Source of the DNA: Thioalkalivibrio sp. ALE31
Lineage (GTDB): Bacteria > Pseudomonadota > Gammaproteobacteria > Ectothiorhodospirales > Ectothiorhodospiraceae
Assembly (NCBI RefSeq): GCF_000377405.1
Contig: NZ_KB905022.1
Coordinates: 124,001 to 188,000, forward strand
Direction of reading: 5' to 3'
DNA length: 64,000 bases
Shown here: piece after piece, positions 39,062 to 49,800 of the stretch
How the letters are laid out: each line of letters starts with the position of its first letter
How positions within the stretch are numbered: the stretch's first letter is position 1
Position numbers and translations under genes: made by a program
Notes under the pieces: model-generated
Databases searched by the model: none
Seen by the model: only the letters and a program-made list of their open reading frames with translations
What the model was told of the DNA's origin: nothing

Positions 39062-40099
39062 ATGCAGCAGATGATCGAGTGGGCGGAGCAGGGACGACTG
39101 CCGGATACGTTTGTGCGCGCGGGCATTCGTCGCCTGCTGGCCGAACGCTTGCGCGAAAGCGGTGCGCCGGCCGAGGAGGCGATGGAACGGCGCTATGCGC
39201 TGATCGAGGCGATGCGCAAGGCGCCCGTGGCGTTGTCGACCGAGGTGGCGAACGAGCAGCACTACGAGGTGCCCACCGAGTATTTCGAGCGCTGTCTGGG
39301 GCCGTGGCTGAAATACTCCTGTGCCTGGTGGCCCGACGGTGTGAATGACCTGCGTGCGGCCGAGGCGGGCATGCTGCAACTGACCTGCGAGCGGGCCGGT
39401 CTGGAGAACGGTCAGCAGGTGCTGGAGCTTGGTTGTGGCTGGGGGTCGCTGTCCCTGTGGATGGCGGAGCAGTATCCGCAGTCCCGCATTGTGTCGGTGT
39501 CCAATTCCGCGACCCAGCGGGCCTCCATCGAGGCGCGCCGGGATGCACGCGGACTGGACAACCTGACGATCGTGACCGCCGACATGAATGACTTTGCCCC
39601 GGAGCAGACGGGGTTCGACCGGGTGGTCTCGGTGGAGATGTTCGAGCACATGCGCAACTGGCCGGAGCTGCTGCGGCGCATTTCGACCTGGCTGCGACCG
39701 GGCGGACAGTTCTTCATGCATGTATTCGCCCATCGCGAGTTTGCCTACCTCTTCGAGAGCGAGGGCGCCCACGACTGGATGGGTCAGTACTTCTTCCGCG
39801 ACGGGCTGATGCCGGCGGACGACCTGGCGCGGCACTTCCAGGACGACCTGCGGGTGGTCCGCCAGTGGCGGGTGAACGGCCAGCACTACGCGCGCACCCT
39901 GAACGCCTGGCTGAGCCGCCAGGACGCCGCGCGGGACGAGCTGATGCCGCTGTTCGAGCAGACCTACGGGAAGCAGGACGCGGCGCTGTGGTTCCAGCGC
40001 TGGCGCATGTTCTACATGGCCTGCGCCGAATTGTTCGATTATCGCGGTGGCAACGAGTGGTTCGTGTCGCACGTCCTCTTCCGGCGGCCCGAGGCCTGA
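39062..40099 (+). CDS. Cyclopropane-fatty-acid-synthase-like methyltransferase
   Basis: A 345-residue SAM-dependent methyltransferase of the CFA synthase family. LKYSCAWWPDG is the substrate-proximal motif, VLELGCGWGSLSLWMAEQYP is SAM motif I, and FDRVVSVEMFEHMRNW carries the catalytic region. Compared with E. coli Cfa (382 residues) the N-terminal domain is shortened, so the substrate may differ from phospholipid acyl chains. It is followed after 3 bases by a DUF1295 gene, a pairing common in related genomes. Confidence 0.82.
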   Translation: MQQMIEWAEQGRLPDTFVRAGIRRLLAERLRESGAPAEEAMERRYALIEAMRKAPVALSTEVANEQHYEVPTEYFERCLGPWLKYSCAWWPDGVNDLRAAEAGMLQLTCERAGLENGQQVLELGCGWGSLSLWMAEQYPQSRIVSVSNSATQRASIEARRDARGLDNLTIVTADMNDFAPEQTGFDRVVSVEMFEHMRNWPELLRRISTWLRPGGQFFMHVFAHREFAYLFESEGAHDWMGQYFFRDGLMPADDLARHFQDDLRVVRQWRVNGQHYARTLNAWLSRQDAARDELMPLFEQTYGKQDAALWFQRWRMFYMACAELFDYRGGNEWFVSHVLFRRPEA

Positions 40100-40102
40100 C
40101 GC

Positions 40103-40876
40103 GTGGGGGGCTGGATGCTGTTCCTCGCCGGGCTGGCCGCGGCGCTGCTCCTGATGACGGGGGTCTGGGCGGCAAGTGTCGCCCGCCGCGATGCCAGCCT
40201 GGTGGATCGCTACTGGGGGCTGGGCTTCGTGCTGGTCACGCTGGTGTGGTGGGGGCTGTCCGGCTGGCCGCCGCAGGGGCTGTGGATCGTGATCCCGGTG
40301 CTGCTGTGGGGTGTGCGTCTGTCCGCCTTCATCACCTGGCGCAACTGGGGTCATGGCGAGGACGGGCGCTACACCGACATGCGCGCCGGTCGCAGCGACA
40401 CGGCCTTCGCCGCCCGCAGCCTGGTGACGATCTTCTGGCTGCAGGGGGCCCTGGTGGCCGTGATCGGCCTGCCGATGCTGGCGGTGATACAGGCCGATGG
40501 CCTGTGGTGGCCGCTGGCTGTCGCCGGGCTTCTGGCCTGGGCCGTCGGGTTGTGGTTCGAGGCGGTGGCCGATGCCCAGATGGCGCGCTTTCGCCGCGAT
40601 CCGGGTAACCGTGGGCAGGTGATGGATCGCGGGCTTTGGCGCTACAGCCGCCATCCCAACTACTTCGGCGAGATCGTCGTCTGGGTCGGGTTCGGCCTCT
40701 TGGCCCTGGCCGCCGGGGGCTGGTGGGCCGTCCCGTCGGCGGTGGTGATGATCCTGCTGATCCTGCGTGTGTCCGGCGTCACGTTGCTGGAACGACGCCT
40801 GCACAAATCGCGTCCCGGGTACGCGGACTACGTGCGGCGCACCAACACGCTGATCCCGGGTCCGCCACGCCCCTGA
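40103..40876 (+). CDS. DUF1295 membrane protein (steroid 5-alpha-reductase-like)
   Basis: A 257-residue integral membrane protein with about six helices. The conserved C-terminal motif is RYSRHPNYFGEIVVWVG, shared with isoprenylcysteine methyltransferases and steroid reductases. GTG start at 40103, 3 bases after the methyltransferase stop, implies co-translation. It probably modifies or reduces a lipid made by its neighbour. Confidence 0.85.
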   Translation: MGGWMLFLAGLAAALLLMTGVWAASVARRDASLVDRYWGLGFVLVTLVWWGLSGWPPQGLWIVIPVLLWGVRLSAFITWRNWGHGEDGRYTDMRAGRSDTAFAARSLVTIFWLQGALVAVIGLPMLAVIQADGLWWPLAVAGLLAWAVGLWFEAVADAQMARFRRDPGNRGQVMDRGLWRYSRHPNYFGEIVVWVGFGLLALAAGGWWAVPSAVVMILLILRVSGVTLLERRLHKSRPGYADYVRRTNTLIPGPPRP

Positions 40877-41014
40877 ACTGCGGGTGGCAACGGGCCCGGA
40901 TCCCTTGCCGTGCTTTCCCCCTCCGCGCTATAAAGCGCACGTCCCGCCGGGCGGTTTCGCCGCCGGGCGCAGCCTTCATTGATGCAGCCAACCGCGAGCG
41001 AGTCGATCGATCCA

Positions 41015-41785
41015 ATGAGTGCGACCCCGAGTTCCGTCCAGGCCATTGAGCTGAAAGGGCGCATGATGCTGGTCTCCGTGCTGCGCGTGTACCAGACCGA
41101 TCCGCAGGTCCTGGGCGAGGTGCTGGCGGCGCGGCGCGAGCAGGCCCCGGAGTTGATGCGCGACATGCCGATCGTGCTCGATCTGGAGGCGGTGGCCGAG
41201 AGCCCGGAGTCGGATCTGCAGGCGACCATCGAGCGCGTGCGCGCCGAGGGCTTCAAGCTGATCGGGCTGCAGGCCGGCGAGGTCGCCGAGCGGCTGCAGA
41301 GCTATGCGGAACTGTTCGATGTCCTGCCGGTGCTGCAACTGGGCGGGCGCGGCGGTGCGCCCACCGGCGAGGTGTCGCTGGAGGACGAGACCCCGGCGCC
41401 CGAGCGGGCCGCCGAGGCGCAGGAGAAGAGCGCACCGGCCGAGGTCGCGGCCGTCCACAGTGCGACCCGTATCGTCGATCAGCCGGTGCGCTCCGGGCAG
41501 CAGATCTATGCCCGTGGCGGCGACCTGATCGTGACCGGCGCGGTCTCGCCGGGGGCCGAGTTGCTGGCCGACGGGCACATCCATGTACTGGGGCCGTTAA
41601 GAGGGCGTGCGCTGGCCGGGGTGCGTGGCCTGGTGACGGCGCGTATCTTCTGCCGGCGTCTGGATGCCGAGCTGCTGTCCATCGCCGGGCACTACCGGAT
41701 CGCCGAGGACATCACGGAAGCCGAGCGTGGCGAGAATCGGCTGGTGACACTGGACGGCGAAAGCCTCAAGATCGCGGAGATCTGA
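41015..41785 (+). CDS. minC: Septum site inhibitor MinC
   Basis: About 256 residues. The N-terminal domain begins with IELKGRMMLVSVLRV, as in MinC, and the C-terminal beta-helix domain has RSGQQIYARGGDLIVTGAVS and AEILADGHIHVLGPLRG-type repeats. An alanine- and glutamate-rich linker (about residues 110-140) joins them. The start is uncertain: MSATPSS at 41015 matches family length, and an ATG at 40979 would add 12 residues. First gene of minCDE. Confidence 0.93.
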   Translation: MSATPSSVQAIELKGRMMLVSVLRVYQTDPQVLGEVLAARREQAPELMRDMPIVLDLEAVAESPESDLQATIERVRAEGFKLIGLQAGEVAERLQSYAELFDVLPVLQLGGRGGAPTGEVSLEDETPAPERAAEAQEKSAPAEVAAVHSATRIVDQPVRSGQQIYARGGDLIVTGAVSPGAELLADGHIHVLGPLRGRALAGVRGLVTARIFCRRLDAELLSIAGHYRIAEDITEAERGENRLVTLDGESLKIAEI

Positions 41786-41886
41786 ACGGCGGCCCGAAGG
41801 GTGGCCGGCCACGACATGACAGGAACCCGTCCGCCTGTCCCCGGCACCGCCGGGTACCGGCAAGACGACAAGGAGCTGCAGCCAAC

Positions 41887-42696
41887 ATGGCACGTATCGT
41901 AGTGATTACCTCGGGCAAGGGCGGGGTGGGCAAGACCACCACCTCGGCCGCGATTGCCACCGGCCTGGCCCTGCGCGGCCACAAGACCGCCGTGATCGAC
42001 TTTGACGTGGGTCTGCGCAACCTCGACCTGATCATGGGGTGCGAGCGGCGCGTGGTGTACGACTTCGTCAACGTGATCAACGGCGACGCCAACCTGAAGC
42101 AGGCCCTCATTCGCGACAAGCGGGTGGACAACCTGTACATCCTCCCGGCCTCCCAGACCCGCGACAAGGACGCCCTGACCCAGGACGGCGTGGAGCGGGT
42201 GCTGAACGAATTGTCCGAGGATTTCGAGTACATCGTCTGTGACAGCCCGGCCGGCATCGAGCGTGGCGCCCTGATGGCTGCGTACTTCGCCGACGAGGCG
42301 ATCGTGGTGACCAACCCCGAGGTCTCCTCGGTGCGCGACTCCGACCGCATCCTGGGGATCCTGGCGAGCAAGACACGCCGGGTGGAGCAGGGCGGCGAAC
42401 CGATCGAGGGCAAGCTGCTGCTGACGCGCTATTCGGCCGAGCGCGCCGAACGTGGCGAGATGCTGAGCATCGAGGACGTCGGCGAGATCCTCGCGATCGA
42501 ACTGCTCGGCGTGATCCCGGAATCCCAGGCGGTGCTGAATGCCTCCAACGCCGGGCAGCCGGTGGTGCTGGACGAGGAATCCGATGCCGGGCAGGCCTAC
42601 CAGGACGCCGTGGATCGGTTCCTGGGCGAGGAACGTCCGCTGCGCTTTGTCGACGTACCGAAGAAGGGCTTCTTCGGGCGCCTGTTCAAGGGGTGA
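41887..42696 (+). CDS. minD: Septum site ATPase MinD
   Basis: A 269-residue ParA/MinD ATPase. Deviant Walker A reads [16 protein letters not shown]. The C-terminal amphipathic membrane helix is [23 protein letters not shown] leader precedes; its stop lies 3 bases before the minE ATG. With MinC and MinE it places the division site at mid-cell. Confidence 0.97.
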   Translation: MARIVVITSGKGGVGKTTTSAAIATGLALRGHKTAVIDFDVGLRNLDLIMGCERRVVYDFVNVINGDANLKQALIRDKRVDNLYILPASQTRDKDALTQDGVERVLNELSEDFEYIVCDSPAGIERGALMAAYFADEAIVVTNPEVSSVRDSDRILGILASKTRRVEQGGEPIEGKLLLTRYSAERAERGEMLSIEDVGEILAIELLGVIPESQAVLNASNAGQPVVLDEESDAGQAYQDAVDRFLGEERPLRFVDVPKKGFFGRLFKG

Positions 42697-42698
42697 TC

Positions 42699-42956
42699 AT
42701 GGGGATCTTCGATTACTTCCGCCAGCCGCGGCAGAAGAGCGCGAGTGTCGCCAAGGAACGCCTGCAGATCATCGTGGCGCGCGAGCGCGCGGCGCGTTCC
42801 GGGCCCGATTACCTCCCGGCGATGCAGCAGGAACTGCTCCAGGTGATCCGCAAGTATGTGCAGGTCGACGACGACGCGGTGCAGATGAACGTGGATCGCG
42901 AGGGGGACTGCGAGGTCCTCGAGCTGAACATCACCCTGCCGGACGACAAGGAATAG
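42699..42956 (+). CDS. minE: Min topological specificity factor MinE
   Basis: An 85-residue MinE. It starts [23 protein letters not shown], with the membrane-binding N-terminus and the MinD-contact helix. The dimerisation part follows ([21 protein letters not shown]). It begins 2 bases after the minD stop. ATG at 42699 is preferred to a GTG at 42693 on family alignment. Confidence 0.96.
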   Translation: MGIFDYFRQPRQKSASVAKERLQIIVARERAARSGPDYLPAMQQELLQVIRKYVQVDDDAVQMNVDREGDCEVLELNITLPDDKE

Positions 42957-42960
42957 CACG

Positions 42961-43968
42961 ATGAAAGTGCTCATCACCGGCTCGGCCGGATTCATCGGCA
43001 GCGCGCTGAGCCTGCGCCTGCTGGAGCGCGGCGACGAGGTGATCGGCGTCGACAACCTGAACGACTACTACGACGTCTCGCTCAAGGAGGCGCGCCTGGC
43101 GCGCACCCAGGACCACCCGAACTATACCGAGGTGCGCGAGGACATCGCCGACCGTGCCGCGATGGAGCGGGTATTCCGCGAGCACCGCCCGCAGCGGGTG
43201 GTGAACCTGGCGGCCCAGGCCGGGGTGCGCTACTCGCTGGAGAACCCGGCGGCCTATGTCGACACCAACCTGGTCGGTTTCGGCAACATCCTGGAGGGCT
43301 GCCGCCACAACGGCGTGGAGCACCTGGTCTACGCCAGCTCCAGCTCGGTCTACGGCGCCAACACCACCATGCCGTTCTCGGTGCACGACAACGTCGACCA
43401 TCCGCTGTCGCTCTACGCCGCGAGCAAGAAGGCCAACGAGCTGATGGCGCACACCTACAGCCATCTCTACGACCTGCCGGTCACGGGCCTGCGCTTCTTC
43501 ACCGTCTACGGCCCCTGGGGCCGCCCGGATATGGCGCTGTTCCTGTTCACGAAGAAGATCCTGGCGGGCGAGCCGATCGACGTCTTCAACTACGGGCACC
43601 ACCGGCGCGACTTCACCTATATCGACGACATCGTCGAGGGCGTGATCCGCACCCTGGATCACGTGGCGCCGCGCAACCCCGAATGGAGCGGGGCCGAGCC
43701 GGATTCCGCCACCAGTGCCGCGCCCTATCGGCTCTACAACATCGGCAACCACGAGCCGGTGGAGCTGATGCGCTACATCGAGGTGCTGGAGGACTGCCTG
43801 GGCCGGAAGGCCGAGAAGAACCTCCTGCCGCTGCAGCCGGGGGATGTGCCGGACACCTATGCCGATGTCGAGGCCCTGCGCGAGGATGTGGGCTATGCCC
43901 CGGCCACCCGCGTGGAAGACGGCATCGCCCGGTTCGTGGACTGGTATCGCGAGTACTACCGGGTCTGA
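42961..43968 (+). CDS. UDP-glucuronate 4-epimerase-like SDR protein
   Basis: A 335-residue extended short-chain dehydrogenase. NAD site [11 protein letters not shown]; catalytic Ser in YASSSSVYG; catalytic Tyr/Lys in [10 protein letters not shown]. The signature [14 protein letters not shown] is typical of UDP-glucuronate 4-epimerases (CapI/LpsL type). It makes UDP-galacturonate for surface polysaccharides. It follows minE by 4 bases, so it may be read with the min operon, although there is no obvious functional link. Confidence 0.9.
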   Translation: MKVLITGSAGFIGSALSLRLLERGDEVIGVDNLNDYYDVSLKEARLARTQDHPNYTEVREDIADRAAMERVFREHRPQRVVNLAAQAGVRYSLENPAAYVDTNLVGFGNILEGCRHNGVEHLVYASSSSVYGANTTMPFSVHDNVDHPLSLYAASKKANELMAHTYSHLYDLPVTGLRFFTVYGPWGRPDMALFLFTKKILAGEPIDVFNYGHHRRDFTYIDDIVEGVIRTLDHVAPRNPEWSGAEPDSATSAAPYRLYNIGNHEPVELMRYIEVLEDCLGRKAEKNLLPLQPGDVPDTYADVEALREDVGYAPATRVEDGIARFVDWYREYYRV

Positions 43969-44124
43969 TTCCCGGGCGGGGCCTGCCGGATGGCGAGCCC
44001 CGCCAGGGCCTTCCTGCGCCGGACCTTTCCTAAGCCTTCGCGCACCCATGCAGCGGGTGGGTGCCAGGAACCTGTGACCTTCCGGTGAGTCCACCACAGA
44101 CATGGACGCAAAGGAGGTATCGGG

Positions 44125-44799
44125 ATGAGCCAGACAATACTGATGGTCGTCACCAGCCACGGCGAGATCGGCCCGGGCCAGGCGACCGGCGTGTGGTTCG
44201 ACGAGTTCGCCGAGCCCTATGATCGCTTTCGCAAGGCCGGTTTCGAGGTCAAGGTGGCGAGCCCGAAGGGCGGGCCGGTGCCGCTGGATCCGAAGAGCCT
44301 GGAGGCCAGCCATCCGGGGGCGGCCGCCGTGGCCGCCCAAGAGGCCCTGGACGATACGATCGCGCTTGATGAGGATATGCATCACGGGGCCTATGCCGCG
44401 ATCTTCTTCCCCGGCGGGCACGGGACCATGTTCGATCTGCCGGACAACCCGCATGTGCAGCGCCTGGTCGCGGAGTTCCTGGAGAAAGACAAGGTCGTGG
44501 GTGCGGTCTGCCACGGCCCGGCCTGCCTGGTCGGCGCGATGCTGGCCGACGGGAGCTCGGCGGTGAAGGGGCGCAAGGTGGCTGCCTTTACCAATAGCGA
44601 GGAGAAGGCGGTGCAGCTGGACAGCGCGATGCCGTTCCTGCTGCAGGACAAGCTCCAGGAGCTGGGTGGCGAGGTCGAGACCGCCGATGACTGGGCGGAT
44701 CACGTGGTGGTCGACGGTAAGCTGGTGACGGGCCAGAACCCGCAGTCCAGCAAGAGTGTGGCCGACGCGATCGTACGCCTGCTGCGCGAGGCGGGCTGA
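44125..44799 (+). CDS. DJ-1/PfpI-family (class I glutamine amidotransferase-like) protein
   Basis: A 224-residue protein of the HchA/DJ-1 superfamily. The nucleophile is the cysteine in VGAVCHGPACLVG (about residue 129). The nearby glutamate is in HGEIGPGQATGVWFDEFAEP. The long form with GGPVPLDPKSL matches the fungal/bacterial Hsp31-like glyoxalase III group. AAAGGAGG precedes the ATG. Probable roles are methylglyoxal detoxification or chaperone activity. Confidence 0.88.
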   Translation: MSQTILMVVTSHGEIGPGQATGVWFDEFAEPYDRFRKAGFEVKVASPKGGPVPLDPKSLEASHPGAAAVAAQEALDDTIALDEDMHHGAYAAIFFPGGHGTMFDLPDNPHVQRLVAEFLEKDKVVGAVCHGPACLVGAMLADGSSAVKGRKVAAFTNSEEKAVQLDSAMPFLLQDKLQELGGEVETADDWADHVVVDGKLVTGQNPQSSKSVADAIVRLLREAG

Positions 44800-44813
44800 G
44801 CGCCCGCCAATGG

Positions 44814-44840
44814 GGCCGGGGCCAGGTCCCCGGCCTTTAT
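44814..44840 (+). terminator. Rho-independent terminator after the DJ-1-like gene
   Basis: GGCCGGGG (44814-44821) pairs with CCCCGGCC (44828-44835) around a 6-base loop, followed by TTTAT. It ends the plus-strand gene 15 bases upstream. Confidence 0.8.
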
Positions 44841-44844
44841 TGGG

Positions 44845-44873
44845 CCGATTTGTGAATCCGGTTCAAAAATCGG
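44845..44873. promoter_or_regulatory. Dyad in front of the tetR-type gene, probable operator
   Basis: CCGATTT (44845-44851) and AAATCGG (44867-44873) frame an inner near-palindrome GAATCCGGTTC. It lies 25-53 bases before the regulator's ATG, where TetR proteins usually bind. A TATGCT box follows at about 44885. Binding is inferred. Confidence 0.45.
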
Positions 44874-44897
44874 CTTGGGTTCGATATGCTGCCCGCC

Positions 44898-45629
44898 ATG
44901 AGCACCGAGGATCGCAGAAGGCGCGAGCGCGAGGCGCGCGAGGCGCTGTTTATCGAACGGGCCCACGAACGGATCCGCGAGGACGGGCTGCTGGGCCTGC
45001 AGATGTCGAAGCTGGCGGCGGATTGCGAGTACGCCACCGGGACCCTGTACCAGCACTTCGAGTCCCGCGAGGACCTGCTGGCGGCGGTGGCGGCGCGCAC
45101 GACCCGCGAGCGGGCGGGGCGATTCCGGGCCATCCCGGAGCTGGCTCTGGGCACGCGGTCGCGGATGCTGGCGATCGTGCTGACCGACATCGACTTCGCC
45201 GCGCAGAATCCGGACTACTACCGGCTCACCCAGTACCTGGTGACCGAGGTGGTGTGGGCGAATGTCTCGGTGCCCCGGCGCGAGGCGTTGCTGGAGGCGG
45301 GGCGTCCGATCAGCGAGGCGGTCCACGCGGTGGTGGCCGAGGCCCGCGAGCGCGGCGACCTGCCGCCGGCGCGGGAGATCTCCGAGGAGGAGATGGGGCT
45401 GGGGCCCTGGGCGCTGAACGTGGGGATGCAGAGCCTGGCGAATGCGCAAGGGCTGCTGGATGCCTATGACATCCATCGGCCCTATGACCACCTGATCCGC
45501 CATTTCCACGCCCTGATGACCGGCTGGCGCTGGGAGCCGCGACTGGATCCGGACGAGCCCGCGGTGGTGCGTGCCGAGACCGACCGTGTGCGGGCGGCGC
45601 TTCGCGCGGCCGGGATCGGCGAGCAGTAG
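44898..45629 (+). CDS. TetR/AcrR-family transcriptional regulator
   Basis: A 243-residue regulator. The helix-turn-helix is in LGLQMSKLAADCEYATGTLY and QHFESREDLLAAV. The rest is an all-helical ligand-binding domain. I chose the ATG at 44898 (MSTEDRRRRERE); an in-frame ATG at 44886 adds 4 residues. It stands directly upstream of an RND efflux pair and almost certainly controls it. Confidence 0.88.
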   Translation: MSTEDRRRREREAREALFIERAHERIREDGLLGLQMSKLAADCEYATGTLYQHFESREDLLAAVAARTTRERAGRFRAIPELALGTRSRMLAIVLTDIDFAAQNPDYYRLTQYLVTEVVWANVSVPRREALLEAGRPISEAVHAVVAEARERGDLPPAREISEEEMGLGPWALNVGMQSLANAQGLLDAYDIHRPYDHLIRHFHALMTGWRWEPRLDPDEPAVVRAETDRVRAALRAAGIGEQ

Positions 45630-45718
45630 GTCGATGACGGTTTGAACGCGGCGGACTGACCCGACCGCGCATATTCATGATGCCGGCGGGGATTGACCCG
45701 CCGGCCCGGGAGACTTCG

Positions 45719-46828
45719 ATGAAGCGTTTCATCCTGATGCTGGCGGCGGTCGCCGTCGTGCTGGGCGGTATCTTCGGCTTCAAGGCCTTCGTGGATCAGC
45801 AGATCGCGGACTACTTCGAGGATATGCCGGAGCCGGTGGTCACGATCAACGCCGCCGAGGTCGTGACCGATACCTGGACCCCTCGGGTGCGCGCGATCGG
45901 CAGCCTGGAGGCGGTCCAGGGCGCGACCCTGAGCTTCGAGGCGCAGGGTATCGTGCAGGCCATCCATTTCGAGAATGGTGCCCGCGTCGAGGCTGGCGAT
46001 TCCCTGGTGGACCTGGACACCACCCTGGACGAGGCCGAGCTGGAGAACCTGCGCGCGGCCGAGCGCCTGGCGCAGCGTGAGCTGCAACGGGCGCGCGGGC
46101 TGATCGAGCGCAACGATATCTCCGACTCGGAGTTCCAGCGGCGGGTGGCGGAGGCCGAGCAGGCCGCGGCCTCGGTGAAGGCCCAGGAGGCCCGCATTCG
46201 CCAGAAGAGCCTGCGCGCGCCCTTTGCCGGGGAGCTGGGCATACGCGAGGTGAACGTCGGCCAGTTCGTGGGTCCCGGCGAACCGATCGTGGTCCTGGAG
46301 GCCCTGCAGCCGCTGTACGTGAATTTCACCCTGCCCGAGCGGCGTCTGGGCGAGGTCGCCCTGGGGCAGCAGGTCGAGGTGGAGGTGGATGCCTTCGGTG
46401 ATGCCTTCACCGGCGAGGTGACGGCCATCGAGCCGCGGGTTCGCGCGGCCTCGCGCATGTTCCGCGTGCAGGCCGTACTCGCGAACGAGGAGGGGCGTCT
46501 GCGTTCCGGCCAGTTCGCCCGCGTCACGCTGGATCGCGGCGAGGCGGAGGAGGCCGTGGTGGCGCCGCAGACCGCGATCCGCTTCGCCCCCTGGGGACAG
46601 TCGGTGTTCGTGATCGAGGAGGATGACGAGGGCCAGCTGCGGGTGGAGCAGCGTCTGATCGAGACCGGCGAGCGCCGGGGTGACCTGGTGCGCGTGCTGG
46701 ACGGACTGGAGCCGGGCGAGCGCATTGCCGCCAGCGGGCTGCTGAAGCTGCAGAACGACACGCCGGTGGAGATCACCGAGGACGCCCAGCCCGACGCCGA
46801 GCGCGATCCGCGCCCGGCGAATCGCTGA
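45719..46828 (+). CDS. RND efflux periplasmic adaptor (membrane fusion protein)
   Basis: A 369-residue adaptor. The N-terminal signal/anchor is MKRFILMLAAVAVVLGGIFG. Next come a lipoyl half (GSLEAVQGATLSFEAQGIVQ), a short coiled-coil hairpin (about residues 110-150), the second lipoyl half (LRAPFAGELGIREVNVGQF), then beta-barrel and membrane-proximal domains. No lipobox. It links the RND pump to an outer-membrane channel, which is not encoded here. Confidence 0.92.
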   Translation: MKRFILMLAAVAVVLGGIFGFKAFVDQQIADYFEDMPEPVVTINAAEVVTDTWTPRVRAIGSLEAVQGATLSFEAQGIVQAIHFENGARVEAGDSLVDLDTTLDEAELENLRAAERLAQRELQRARGLIERNDISDSEFQRRVAEAEQAAASVKAQEARIRQKSLRAPFAGELGIREVNVGQFVGPGEPIVVLEALQPLYVNFTLPERRLGEVALGQQVEVEVDAFGDAFTGEVTAIEPRVRAASRMFRVQAVLANEEGRLRSGQFARVTLDRGEAEEAVVAPQTAIRFAPWGQSVFVIEEDDEGQLRVEQRLIETGERRGDLVRVLDGLEPGERIAASGLLKLQNDTPVEITEDAQPDAERDPRPANR

Positions 46829-46841
46829 GCGGGGCCCGGCC

Positions 46842-49800
46842 ATGCGCTTTACCGACATCTTTATCCAGAAGCCGGTGCTGGCCACGGTGGTCAGCCTGTT
46901 CATCCTGCTGTTCGGGGTGCGCGCGGTATTCGATCTGAACGTGCGCCAGTTCCCCGAGGTGCAGAACGCGGTGGTGACCATCAGCACCGCGTACATCGGC
47001 GCCGATGCCGATCTGGTGCAGGGGTTTATCACCACGCCGATGGAGCGCGAGGTGGCCGAGGCCGAGGGGATCGACTATCTGGTCTCCACCAGCCGCGCCG
47101 GCATCAGTATCGTCGAGGCCCACCTGGAGCTGGACTACGACCCCAACGAGGCGCTCACCCAGATCTCGGCGCAGGTCGACAAGATCCGCAGCGATTTGCC
47201 GGCCGAGGCCGAGGACCCTGTCGTGGATCTCTCGGTCGGGCAGGACGTGGCGGCGATGTACATGTCGTTCTACTCCGAACGGCTATCGAACAACCAGACC
47301 ACGGACTACCTGATCCGCGAGGTGCAGCCGGAGCTGGCCACGGTCAACGGGGTGCAGCGCGCCGAGATCCTGGGCGCCCAGAGCTTCGCCATGCGTGCCT
47401 GGCTGGATGCCGACCGTATGGCCTCGTTCGGCGTAACCGGGCGCGACGTGCGCGAGGCCCTGGAGCGCAACAACGTACTCTCCGCCGTGGGGCAGACCCG
47501 CGGCTCGATGGTCGGGCTGGACCTGACCGCGGACACCGACCTGCAGCGCCCGGAGGAGTTCGAGCAGCTGATCCTGTTCGAGACCGACGGCGACCTGGTC
47601 CGTCTGGGCGATGTCGCCGAGGTCGAGCTGGGCTCGGAGAGCTACGACACCTCGGTGCGTTTCAATGGCCAGGCGGCGACCTTCGTGGGCATCGAGCTGG
47701 CGCCGGACGCGAACGCGCTGGACGTGATCGCCGAGGTGCGTGACGTCTTCGACGAGCGCATCCTGCCGCGGCTGCCGTCGGGGCTGGAAGGCGAGATCGT
47801 CTACGACTCGACCGACTACATCCAGAGCGCGATCGACGAGGTGCTGCTCACTATCGGGCTCGCCCTGGCCATCGTCCTGGTGGTGATCTACCTGTTCCTC
47901 GGCTCGCTGCGCAGTGTGCTGATTCCCGCGGTGGCGGTGCCGCTGTCCCTGGTGGGCACCTTCATGCTGATGCTGCTGATGGGGTTCTCGCTGAACCTGC
48001 TGACGCTGCTGGCGATGGTGCTGGCGATCGGCATCGTGGTGGATGACGCGATCATCATGCTGGAGAACATCTCGCGGCATATCGAGGAGGGGATGTCGCG
48101 CATGGATGCGGCGATCCAGGGCGCCCGCGAGCTGGCCTGGCCGATTGTCGCGATGTCGACCACGCTGGTGGCCGTGTTCCTGCCCCTGGGCTTCATTGGC
48201 GGGCTGACCGGGACCCTGTTCATCGAGTTCGCCTTCACCCTGGCGGCGACCGTGGTCATCTCCGGGATCGTCGCGATCACGCTGTCGCCCATGATGTGCT
48301 CCAAGATCCTGCGCGATGGGGCCGTGGAGAGGCGCGGGCGCATCGAGAGCTGGCTGGATGCGCGCTTCGAGTCCCTGCAGGGCCGCTATCGCCGGCGCCT
48401 GCACGGGGCGCTGAACGACCGCTTCACCATTGCGGTGTTCGGGGCCATCGTGCTGGTGTCCTGCTACTTCCTGTTCGTGACCTCGCAGAGCGAGCTGGAG
48501 CCGCCGGAGGACCAGGGCTTCGCGTTCTCCATCATGGAGGGCGATGCCTACATGGGCCTGGACTGGCTGGAGCGCAACACCGCGCTGACCGATCGCTTCT
48601 TTGACGAGATCCCCGAACTCGAGAACATCTTCATCGTGAACGGGTTCGGTGGGGGTCCGGGCATCGCCGGTGCCAGCAACCAGGCCCTGGGCGGCTTCGT
48701 GCTCGCGCCCTGGGATCAGCGCGAGCGGGATACCGAGACCATCCTCGAGGAAGAGCTGCAGCCGCGTCTGGACCGGATCCCGGCGCTGGAGGTGTTCGCC
48801 ATCCAGCCGCCGCAGTTGCCCACCCCGGGCGATGGCGCGCCGGTGAGCGTCGTGCTCGGGTCGACTGGTTCGTTCGAGGAGCTGGAGCAGTTTGCCGACG
48901 AGATCGTGGGTCGGGCGATGGAGACCGGGCGCTTCATCTTCATGGATACCGATCTCGACTTCGACCAGCCCCAGGTGGACCTGAAGATCGACCGCGAGCG
49001 CGCCGCGCAGCTGGGCATCGACATGGCCACGCTGAATGCCGATCTCGCGACCATGCTGTCCGGAGGCTTTGCCGGGCGCTTCGCGATGGAGAACCGCAGT
49101 TACCGCGTGATCCCGCAGGTGCAGCGCAGCGAGCGCCTGAACCCGGAGCAGCTGGAGGAGTTGTTCACCCGCACCCGCGATGGCGAGCCGATCCCGCTGT
49201 CCAGCATCGTGACGCTGGAGGAGACGGTGACCCCGCGCTCGCTGAAGCGCTTCCAGCAGCTCAACGCCGTGACGCTGTCCGGCGTCCCGCGCCCGGGGGT
49301 GACCCTGGGTGAGGCGCTGGACATCATCGACGAGATCGCCGCGGAGGTCCTGCCGCCGGACGTCAGTGTCGACTACGCCGGCCAGTCGCGGCAGCTGAAG
49401 GCCGAGGGCGGGGACCTCGTGGTCACCTTCTTCTTTGCCCTGCTGGTCATCTTCCTGGTCCTGGCGGCGCAGTTCGAGTCGTTCCGCGACCCGCTGATCA
49501 TCCTGACCACGGTGCCGATGTCGATCGCGGGGGCGTTGATCTTCATCAGCCTCGGGGTGACCTCGCTGAACATCTATACCCAGGTCGGCCTGCTGACGCT
49601 GATCGGACTGATCGCCAAGCACGGCATCCTGATCGTGGAGTTCGCCAACCAGCTGCAGCGTCAGGGGCGCAGCCTGCGCCAGGCCATCGAGGAGGCCGCG
49701 TCCCTGCGTCTGCGCCCAATCCTGATGACCACCACGGCGACGGTGGTAGCTATGGTGCCGCTGCTGATGGCCGCCGGGGCTGGCGCCGGCTCGCGTTTCG